Source of the DNA: a virus | Strand: one strand, 5' to 3' | DNA length: 64,000 nt | Virus record (IMG/VR): IMGVR_UViG_3300020470_000690 | Coordinates: 1-64,000 of that record | Shown: positions 10,301-18,000 of the stretch, one piece after another | How the letters are laid out: each line of letters begins with the position of its first letter | Numbering within the stretch: the stretch's first letter is position 1 | The notes under the pieces: model-generated | Databases searched by the model: none | Seen by the model: the letters and a program-made list of their open reading frames with translations, nothing else | What the model was told of the DNA's origin: nothing | Made by a program: the position numbers and the translations under genes

Positions 10301-11504
10301 ACTCCTGATCTAAATCGAAGTCTTCTTTAGTGTTCCCATCAGCAAATGATATTCTACTGTTCTGTAACTGGTTATTATCTACACCAGCATCAGCAATCTT
10401 AACAAAACCACCTTCATCACTACCAGCAGACCAAGTAGTTACATCAAAATCTTCTTGATCAAATGCTGCTAGTCCTTTCTGAGCAGTTAGAGCAGATCCG
10501 AGATATCTCCAAGATCCTGTATCGGAGGTGTCCGTGTGATTCGGTTCACTGCCGCCAGAGTTAATAGCAAGGATAGCCTGATACAGCCTATCATTTGAGT
10601 TTTTGACCTGATCATTTCGTGCATATGTTGTACCTGAGTTCCATGCTGGTGCCTCTGTACCTTGAGTAGCAGTAGCAATAGCAGATGTAGATGCAGCAGT
10701 TAAACGACCATATCTATCAACTGTAAAGTTGGTTGTGTTAACTGTTTCATCACCTGTAGTCACTGACACTAATGGTGTGTCTAAGTTACCAACAGGGTTA
10801 TAACTACCAACAACAACAGGAGTATCTGCTAGGTCAATAGTTGGGTTAGCACTTGTTCCAGTACCATCAGCAACTAAGATACGAGCAGCACTACCAACGA
10901 TCTGCCTATTAACTAAGGTGTCATCTGCAGAACGTGATATTAAACCAAATCCTGTCATATTTGACAGAGATGTCAACTCACCGTTTAACGGTTGAGCGTC
11001 AGCAATACCATAAGCACCCAAAGTTGTTGGAGTGCTACCTGTAACAACACGACCTCTAGAGTCAATTACTAACTGTGTATATGTACCAGTAGCAGATAAA
11101 TCGTTGGGGTCGTAGTGAGGTAATCCAGGTTGATAGTTTAATTCTGCAGTAATATTAATGTTTGCTGATCCATCAAAGCTAGCAGAACCAGACATGTCAC
11201 CTGTTAAGGTGAAACTACGTGCAGAAGCAAGACGAGTCGCAGTAGCAGCATTACCGATAAGTGAAGCAGTAATGGCACCTGCCTCGAAGTTACCGTCAGC
11301 ATCTCTCTTAACAAGTGTATTAGCAGTGTTCGATTCTGTTTCTAGTGGACGCTCATACTTTAGTGAGTTCCATGGGGTTACACCATCTCCTATCTTCAGT
11401 CGAGAGGTATCTAATTCGATACCTAGCTCACCCTGAGCAAGGACTGGGTTGACGTTAGCCCACTGCTGTGCACCGTCACGTCTTAATTGTATTCTATTTG
11501 CCAT
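4350..11504 (-). CDS. Very long repetitive tail fibre protein (2384 aa)
   Basis: The N-terminus (MANRIQLRRDGAQQWANVNP, then GELGIELDTSRLKIGDG) matches the short attachment-type head seen in many phage fibre proteins, including Mtd-like N-termini. Residues about 286-337 (WNSGTTYARNDQVKN...YQA) resemble a CBM5/12 fold. Two copies of a domain with DDPIITLGGDTAP, DRGVEFRYY and GWDxSxA lie near 556-692 and 1034-1155. Much of the rest is a beta-helix-like series built on VDGNTTLNxxLDVDG, ADNKxFxVQT and VDTDNGNTxIQGTL. Near 1899-2225 the pattern switches to repeats of EGSxNLYYTDERVDDR and EGSTNLFTTAARTRGH. The C-terminus is Ala-rich and helical. It follows a terminator and a late-promoter-like motif, so it is likely a separate late unit. 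Its role is inferred to be host receptor binding. Confidence 0.88.
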   Translation of the reverse strand: MANRIQLRRDGAQQWANVNPVLAQGELGIELDTSRLKIGDGVTPWNSLKYERPLETESNTANTLVKRDADGNFEAGAITASLIGNAATATRLASARSFTLTGDMSGSASFDGSANINITAELNYQPGLPHYDPNDLSATGTYTQLVIDSRGRVVTGSTPTTLGAYGIADAQPLNGELTSLSNMTGFGLISRSADDTLVNRQIVGSAARILVADGTGTSANPTIDLADTPVVVGSYNPVGNLDTPLVSVTTGDETVNTTNFTVDRYGRLTAASTSAIATATQGTEAPAWNSGTTYARNDQVKNSNDRLYQAILAINSGGSEPNHTDTSDTGSWRYLGSALTAQKGLAAFDQEDFDVTTWSAGSDEGGFVKIADAGVDNNQLQNSRISFADGNTKEDFDLDQELTATTGYRGFNYLNYAKINDTSGNLLFSANNTGDGGAGEVDINVRTVISDPDIFLDGATDQLLEKNGDGNFEIRQTQNSSSDRVLNIMCTNSGAGEAAINITADQGMVLTATHPDARVCFEHFHAKSNILACDPGNNLVLDPDDNGQNTGTVEILGDLLVQGTTTTVNSTTITVDDPIITLGGDTAPTTDDNKDRGVEFRYYDSQARVGFFGWDESYANANIWSGTGGYRFLYNATNSSEIFTGTDAALIAGNLALTTNTGSTSTTTGTLVVTGGVGISEKVNVGDTVTIAGQTKVTNNIILEADNKEFAIKNQAGVDKFTVDSDNGNTVIKGTTNADGDAYFYSDFYVRADNKGFMVQNANGDNLFWVDTDNGNFHTDGTMDIDSGATLNSTLDVDGNTTLNAELDVDGDVVFHNDFLMDVTGKTFKINNGTADKFTVSSTNGNTVIEGTLNVTSATTLANNLTVNGSLTTIGNANSDVFTVNSVTTFTDNITVNGTVDFDTTLNVDGAVDMNDTVTIDGTTTIYDDVIFQSDNKVFNIRNNAAQTQFAVDFDNGNTEIGRNGLGTATAGLLTVHGDTLLNRDLVVDGNTTIGDASGDSLTVNATPTFNANVSLATGVDLTVGGNATVDGNLVVHGTTTTVNSTVVTLDDPIITLGGDTAPGSDDGKDRGVEFRYYSGSAKLGWFGWDNSASRFALFNDATNSSEVFAGDRSGIDAGSLKLFDTTNATNSATGTLIVGGGAGIGLDLFVGDDLTVTDDASIGGNLDVTGTLDVTDDFAINTAKFTVDAGTGNTIIQGTVQVDGNATIGNGSGDQHTVTGTVTFNQAITSTDITADNIKIGVDAANEISTSSGNLVLDSDAGTVNVTDDLDVDNNLNVDGNAKVDGTFTVDGNATIGNASGDAHSVTGTVTFNQAVTSTDITADDIRIGVDASNEISTVTGNLVLDSAGGKVHITDNAEVDGTFQVDGNATIGSASTDSHSVTGTVTFNQAVTSTDITADNIKIAVDGSSEISTSAGDLTLDSNTGETIVDDNLTVNGTLDVDALTTITDSLNVKADNKLFTVQTGAGATIFSVDTDNGNTDIQGTLNVEGATTIDDTLNVTQAVDLDTTLNVDGTATIQDDLIVKSDNKSFKVQTAAGADKFTIDTDNGNTDIQGTLDVNGATNVTNTLGVTGLTSLTNNTNPTSLSGNAALMVTAGGVTVDEDVYVGSDLFLGPNAGTTITLNGASGNANFGGTLDVTGTSTLTTVNASSVTTTAGVTVGGSIIVNSTKFTVAGATGNTVIDGTLDVNEATTVTADLNVTGAVDFDTTLNVDGNSTFSGTITQNSTSLFKDDVVVKGSTKTLKLQNGSGTTKVELQSTSGNITAAGLTTTNSLDVTTNTTIGGTLGVTGQITGNVTGALTGNADTATLVGVTDTTSSNLTYYPTFVSSNTGNTEVRTDSTNLTYNPSTNRLTVSNFRSTTDFEVQGNLTITGNITYGQSQVGSIANHDTDALSEGSTNLYFTNERVDDRVDALITGGTGITATYDDAGNILTLSTTQADINTDNVTEGSTNLFTTAARTRGHFTYGTGITHSSGTLSVTQSDINTDNVTEGSTNLFTTAARTRGHLGVGGDLAYNASTGVYSYTTPTTIASLSNHDTDDVAEGSSNLYYTDERVDDRLNALIIAGTGVTKVYDDAANTYTLSVTQADINSDTITEGSTNLFTTAARTRGHISVGGSLAYNSGTGVISYTTPDTDGVSEGSSNLYHTTARARAAISENSTQLAYNSTTGVLTYTQGDTDTVSEGSNNLYYTDARADARIAAADTDDLSEGSSNLYYTDARARGAVSAGGDLSYNSGTGVFSITKSSKADLDVDHLITLTGVSAASDNLGTFTGTTIADNETTKGALQDLETAVETKLASSAVSAYGATLVDDADAAAARTTLGLGSAATTASTAYATAAQGTQATTNDSDIDDLYTELNAIGNDASVTTVAQLKAALAALSR

Positions 11505-11540
11505 TTGTAAGTAACGCTAGCTAGTCACTGGTCTCTTGTT

Positions 11541-11548
11541 TATTTATG
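11541..11548 (-). promoter_or_regulatory. Late-promoter-like motif CATAAATA before the tail fibre
   Basis: CATAAATA on the minus strand, 36 bases before the fibre ATG and immediately after the poly-T of an intrinsic terminator. The arrangement (gene end, terminator, motif, gene start) makes this the best-supported promoter in the window. No strong Shine-Dalgarno sequence is visible between motif and ATG. Confidence 0.65.
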
Positions 11549-11552
11549 CTAC

Positions 11553-11576
11553 AAAAAAGAGTCCCAGAGGGACTCT
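11553..11576 (-). terminator. Rho-independent terminator
   Basis: On the minus strand GAGTCCC, loop TCT, GGGACTC, then six T residues: a perfect 7-bp stem (8 bp if the flanking A-T pair is counted) and a U-run. It lies just after the stop codon of the 75-residue protein and before the tail fibre, so it should end the transcript coming from the DUF4815 and coiled-coil genes. It is the only clear intrinsic terminator I found. Confidence 0.9.
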
Positions 11577-11580
11577 AGGT

Positions 11581-11808
11581 TTATTCAGTTGCTGTCTCTG
11601 CTGGAGTCTCAGTTTTTGGTTCCTCTGCAGGGGGATGTAGATATTCTAGAGTTTCTATTGCTCCCAAGAGTTTTAGAGCAGTAGATTCATTATCCCGAAT
11701 CTTTTGTTGTAATTTTTGTGTTTCACCTTGGAGTGTGTTATAACGATCCCTGAACTGTTGTAGTAGTTCTTCTGGGGATTGTTGCTCCGTCACGTCAGCA
11801 GGCATCAT
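11581..11808 (-). CDS. Small coiled-coil protein (75 aa), possible fibre-assembly helper
   Basis: The central part (SPEELLQQFRDRYNTLQGET, then QKLQQKIRDNESTALKLLGAI) shows a regular heptad pattern and should form a coiled coil. The C-terminus is Pro/Glu/Thr-rich (PPAEEPKTETPAETATE) and probably disordered. The start overlaps the stop of the preceding gene (ATGA), so translation is coupled; a second ATG follows at once and could also serve. It is the last gene before the terminator and lies next to the large fibre gene. T4 gp57A, the trimeric fibre chaperone, is of similar size and also a coiled coil, but I see no specific sequence match, so this comparison is speculative. Confidence 0.8.
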   Translation of the reverse strand: MMPADVTEQQSPEELLQQFRDRYNTLQGETQKLQQKIRDNESTALKLLGAIETLEYLHPPAEEPKTETPAETATE

Positions 11809-12056
11809 TGTTTCTCCTTTACTAATTGCAATAGTAGTCCTTTTATGTCAGACATATCTGATTTTAGATCATTCACTTCTTTTTGTAAAGAGGTGAAATT
11901 ACGTTTAGATCGCTGCCTTTCATTATAAGACTGCATGTATTTAGAGTACTCGTCTGTATCGGTCATTACGATAGCATTGGACTCTGTATCCCTACAGTAT
12001 CCTTTGTTTTCATCACCCTCGACGGGTACAAATCGTTTTCCAGTAAAAGCAGTCAT
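11805..12056 (-). CDS. Small protein with C-terminal coiled coil (83 aa)
   Basis: The first half (FTGKRFVPVEGDENKGYCRD, then TESNAIVMTDTDEY) looks like a small folded beta segment. The second half (SLQKEVNDLKSDMSDIKGLL) is a heptad coiled coil. The ATG overlaps the stop of the 2454-aa gene by one base, and its own stop overlaps the next ATG, so three genes form one translationally coupled string. The family is not recognised. A short coiled-coil protein attached to the baseplate or acting in fibre folding would fit the context, but nothing in the sequence proves it. Confidence 0.8.
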   Translation of the reverse strand: MTAFTGKRFVPVEGDENKGYCRDTESNAIVMTDTDEYSKYMQSYNERQRSKRNFTSLQKEVNDLKSDMSDIKGLLLQLVKEKQ

Positions 12057-15000
12057 TATGAAGCAAACGCAATGGCACGGAAGTCTTTAATAAGAGGAAC
12101 TTTTGCTTGACTGGTAGACTTCATAACAATCTTAACCTGGAATGCTTGGAATTCCTCACCCTCTACAGTGTACTCAAAATCTTCCCACTCTTCCTCACCA
12201 ACATTAGTAGATCCAACATCAGGGATAGGTATAGCAACAAAACCAATGTCACGCATTGCCTTGTCGGAGCCTGGTTTCTGTACTCTATAATATAGTGATA
12301 TGTTAGAGTCACCAAATCTCTGCATAGCAATCATAATCTTGATTGAGCGAGAGATGTTAGCAAGCTTAGCAATCTTAGTCAAGTAAACTGCTTCGTTCTG
12401 ATCACCAGATGGTAGTAAAGAAACATTAGCAGTGGTATCAATTTCAGACTGAAGTCCTAATACCTGAGCACCACCTGGCCAACTATTGACCCTATTACTT
12501 GTAGTAATAGCAGACACACGGTCTAAGTCAATAACTGGAGTAAGGTTTGCCTTCTCAGTCTTCATATCAATTCTCATGATGAAGGATTTATTACCTTCTA
12601 ACTTATTATCTTCATTGATCTGTGAACAGATAATCCTTGGATTATCATACTGATTCTCTTCATTAATCTGAATGATATCATATGTACCATTATTAATAAA
12701 TGATGCTTGGTCAGCAATAGTACCACCACTACCGATAGATGTACCAGAAGTAGTATTGACAGATGCTTCTATAGAAGTCTCCTTAAAGTTCATCACTTGG
12801 ATGGTAGGAGTGATCATCTCAAATGGTACGTTCTGAGTGGCAGTAGTACCAGCACCACCTCCACGAATACCAACACTAGAGATAGAAGTAGTTGCTAATG
12901 TATAAGAGTCAAGTGTAGGATCATCTATAGCAGTATGAGTCTTATTGATCTCTGTTAAAGGAATACCATCAAGGTTGTAGCAGTATACTACACTTCCACT
13001 TGGCCATTCTTTTGCTACTGTAGATGCTGAACCTCTGCCTGAGGTAGCAACAGTTATGGTAGTACCAGTATCATTGATTGCACTGTATGCAATAATCTCA
13101 TTATCTGGATCCCAGTTTCTCCATGCTTCAGTTGCTTCATCTTCTCCTGGAATAGCAGACATTACTGTTGCTTCAGAAGCAGCAACAATCTTGATATATC
13201 CTTGGTTAGTATTACCAATATTTTGTCCATTAATGATCTTATGGAAACCACCTGCTTCCTGAACACTAATAGAAGTTGCTGTAGATGACAGTGTAGAAGT
13301 TAATACTGTTGATGGTACTTCAGACTCAACACCACTAATCGTTACATTATTAGAACGATTGTGCATACCATGGTTAGGGTGGAAGATCTGAATCTTCTTA
13401 TCACCAGTCCTAGGTGCAGGTGTTAGAGCGGGGTAGGCGGTATAGCTGTCACCACCGTAGGAAGCACTAGACAAAGTACCAGAAACTCCGCCAGGCTCTG
13501 ATAAGGTGTCGTTTGATACATCAAACTGACTGTCAACATAATTCGCTGTAATAGTCTGTGTTCCACTTACATAGTTGGTTACGACGGCAGTTGCACCAGA
13601 CGATGAACCTGTGATTACATCACCAACCTCAAATACACCGTTGTTAACAGTGGACATGACTATGGTTGCAGTACCCTGAGAGGACTTAAGACTCTGGAAG
13701 GGATCTCCATTACCATCAATAAAACCTTGAGCAAACGTTCCAACAATATCTGTTACTAATATTGTTTGTGGGTTTGCAGCAGCATCAAATTCTACAACAG
13801 TTGCAGAAGCAGTTGATGGGGTCTGAATAATACGAGCACCAACTGTAAAGTTGTAGGATGTGCCTGTTGGTAATGTGATTAACTGTTTGGGTTTAATCGT
13901 TGTTACACTATTATTTACCAAACTTAATATTCCGTCATTTGCAAGACCCAATTTCGTATTATTAAATATCGCTCTACCTGTAACAGAAGTATCAAACTGA
14001 GCACGATATAATGAGAACTTAAGGTCTTCATACTGGTCAGCAGTCCATGTAGATGCGTTCTGTGATTTAAACAGAACACCAGCATATGGCTGCTCAGATA
14101 TAGTTCTAGTACCAGTGATATCAATATCACCCATTCTAGATATCCATACCTTATACTCGTTAGAGTCAGAGAACAGTACGAAACAATGCTCCTCTGACAT
14201 TGGAATATAAACAGGAGCAGGGAAGTTAAACCTCGTAGCAATAGATGCGTTCTCTGAAACCTCAACCTGTGATGGTTCTAAGGTAACGTCAGAGAAAGGT
14301 AGAATGTCCTTAGTAGGATAACCATTCTCCATAGGACGTATCTGCATAGAGATAGGAATGTTACTATCCTTGGTACCGAAGTAGATATCTACACCAGTAA
14401 CGAATGTACCACCCTCTTCCTCAAGTAAGAATGATTGTGCAAGTGGATCCCACCAACCAACCTGTCTAACATTAGTACGAACAGAACGAACTGTCCTTCT
14501 ATCAGATACAGTGTCACGAACAATCTGTGCATTTCTAACAGCAAGTACGTTTTCCTGTACAGTATTAAGTGTACCTCTTGCTGTATATTCTGCCTCAGCA
14601 GCTGAGTCAACTGCACCAGGAAGTCTGCTGTCTGTGTCAGAAGACGATAGACGGAAGACCCTACTACCAGTTGCCCAACGTGGATTAGAACTGTTCTGTG
14701 GGTTGGGTATAAAGAATACACCATTCATATTACCAGTCAAGTCTGACATCAGACGGCGGTCTTTAACAACAGCACGTGCACCTGAGGTCTGACCTACAAG
14801 GATCTCACCAATATTAATATTACCGTAGTAATCAGGAGAGACAGTCCTTGCCATCACCTGAGTATCAACGTTTAATATATCAGTTTGTGATGCATATGAG
14901 TCAGGTAATGCAGCATTTGTTTGACTATATGGATTAGTGACTAATCCACTGTTAGGAGCAGCAACCCTAAATCTTGATCCAGATGTTACACCAATAACTG

Positions 15001-18000
15001 TCTCACCAATAACGAAAGGTGTTTCGTTAGTTCTGGTGTCTTCTGTAGAGTTCTTAACGATCTCAATTAGTTTAGGTGTAATGTAATTAATTACTTGGTC
15101 ACCATCAAAGAATGCATACATTCTTGTCTTTGGCTTAATTCTTTGTACATCAAATGCAACGTTCCTAGAACGAATCCATGGGATAAATGTACTATCAATG
15201 ATGCTATCACCTAAGGATCTTCTATCAATCCTTGGTACAACACGAGTTCTAACACCACTCCTTACCTGACGACGGGTAGTAGTGATAGTCTCACCACGTA
15301 ACACACGACGAGGTACACCACGAGCGAATGTAGTCTCCCTCCATGTTCTAGTACCTGATCTACGAGTACCAGTCCATGCGGTTCTCCAACCTCTCCACTG
15401 TACAGGTGCAAAACCTTGCTGGTTTACACGCAATCTACGACGTGTTGCTTGGAAGTTACCTTCGATAGATGTTACTCTAACAGGAGCACGACGTGTATCA
15501 GTCCAGTCATCAGATGCTGGAGTTAGGTCAATACGACCAATAAATGTAAAGACGTTAAATGGGTTAACATTCTCCATACGTGAAGCGTATGGTTGGTTAA
15601 TAATCATCTGCTCCACCCATGGAAGAGTCAGAATATTCGCAATAGGTTTATTGACATTGGTTGACAGAGCAGAACTCCACTCTAATGCAACGTTAGTTGT
15701 ATAGTGTGAAGGACGTAGTATACCCTCAGTAAAGTCAAGAGAGCACTTATAGTCAATATTATCAGTATCTGAAGTACCATGATCGGTGAAGTCATCCACC
15801 ATGAAACCATTCTTCAGACGGTCAAAACCATCAGCATCAAATGCTTTTACGTTTCTTGCATCATTCTCTAATAAAGTAAGAGAAGTATAATACTCAACAG
15901 ACTGCAAACGTCTATCCATGTTACCGATATCTTCCATCGTGTAACGACGTTGTTGATGCAGTGAGATAAGAATATCTTCATTTACATCATAAACATAAGG
16001 AGCATAACGGATCTTTGCTAACATCATAGCGTTATCAAGATCGTCTGCTTCTGGAGGATCTTCAGCAGGTACACCCATTGATAGTTTTAGATCACCATCA
16101 TGGGTCATGAATAATTTGTCTTGCCTTGGTAGATAGTATTCATAGTCACAACGGAACTGCTCTTCTACCTTAGGTATATTAAAGATAGTGGAACCACCAG
16201 CACCACCAGTACTAGTGAATACTCTTGAGGCAAAGTCTAAACTTACACAATTAACATAATAAGGTTGTTCGACAGTACCCTGTCCAGATGCTAGTTCACC
16301 AACAGCAGGTCTAAAGTCTATATTATCTGTAAGAACTTTACTATTATTTTCACCTCTCCATCTAGGAATCTCAGTGAAGCCGATTCCAGAGTAAGATTGG
16401 TTAGAGAAATAGTCACCCGATGCTTCATGAACGAAATAGTCGAAGACAACAGCCAACTTTCTACGTGGTTCTGGTGTGCCACCCTTCCTAACAAGTTTCG
16501 AAACATTATAAAAATACGATGTATAATTAGAATCTAAATCAAAGTTTGCTGTGATATTCTTTGATCCTCTCTCTACTGAACCGTCAGCGTCATCAATAAC
16601 ACCAACCAGAGCATTGAGAGCATCATCAAAACCATCAATAGTTTCACCTGAATTAAAGTTTCCGCTACTTAGTGGAACTATGTATAGTCTAAGATTATTG
16701 GAATTAAAGGAAACAACTCTACCACGAGCACCAGATGTCCTACCAACAACAACAGAACCATTGTCAAAGAAGACGTTCTCTGTTAGTACAACATAAGGAA
16801 CCTGAGCATCCTCCTCATCTCCAGACTCAAAGACAGCATGAACCTTATAGACATCGTTCAGTGCGAATGAAATCTCTTCATCCTCAATACGTGTACCATA
16901 AAGGTTACCATAAGCTAGACCATAATTCTGAACATCATTATTGTCTCTAGTACGAACGACTTTCATCGTTCTCATCTTAGCAGCAGTCTTAATCTTCTTG
17001 GAGACATTATTAACTGATACAGCAGCAGTTAGTGTTACTTCAGATATGTTCGCTGAACCACCACTACCATCGTTCATGCCTGTGATCTGCATGGATTGAC
17101 GGTTAGCACCGAAAGATACACTAATTGTTGGTTGTGCTTTCTCAGATTCTGCTTCTATGTCTAATACTGAACCAACAGTCCATCCATATCCAGTGTTACT
17201 GTTAGCACCTTGTGTGACTGTAAGGATATAATTCTCACCATCTAATGTAGAGAACTGTTCATTCTCTGGAAGAGTAAATGTAACGTCACCAGATGACAAT
17301 TGCTTGTTAGCAAAAGTCTTCATTACCATAAATGATTCGTCAGAAATTGACTTGATAGCTTGCTTAGGCATATCAATGACAAGTTCACCATCCTGTACTG
17401 GTTTCTGAGTAAAGAAAGGACGTAAACGAACTACCTGACCTGCTTGATATTCAGCATCAGTTATAGTACCCTTAGTTAAACCTGTATCTAGTTTTGCATT
17501 TTGGGCAGCAAAATCAAATACTACAGCAGTACCAGGATCTCTTCTGTTAGCAGTAGTATATCCTATATCTGTATAGTCAATTCTCCTAATACGTAATGAG
17601 TTAGAACCTTTAAAGTCTGTAGCAGTTGGAGATATAACCTCACCTGCACGAATGTCTGCTGACAAACGAGTACCATATCCTTCGACATCACCAGCACCTG
17701 CCTGATCAATAGTGATAGTATTACCACTAAGTGAAGCAACATCATTAAGAGTTAGTGATGCAGTAAAGATTACAGTAGCACCATCCTTACCTACTACCTG
17801 ACGAATGTCAGATTGCTCATAAGAATAGATTGCATCTAGAGTGTCTAGAACTCTACCATCTCTTAGTAGAACTTCTCCAATCTGGAACTGTCCAGATATT
17901 TGATGAAGTAATGCATGCTCACCAGTACCACTGTGAACGAATCCTCTAGCACCAGATGTACGACCAACTAGAACTTCTCCAGCATTAACTGTCTGAGAGT

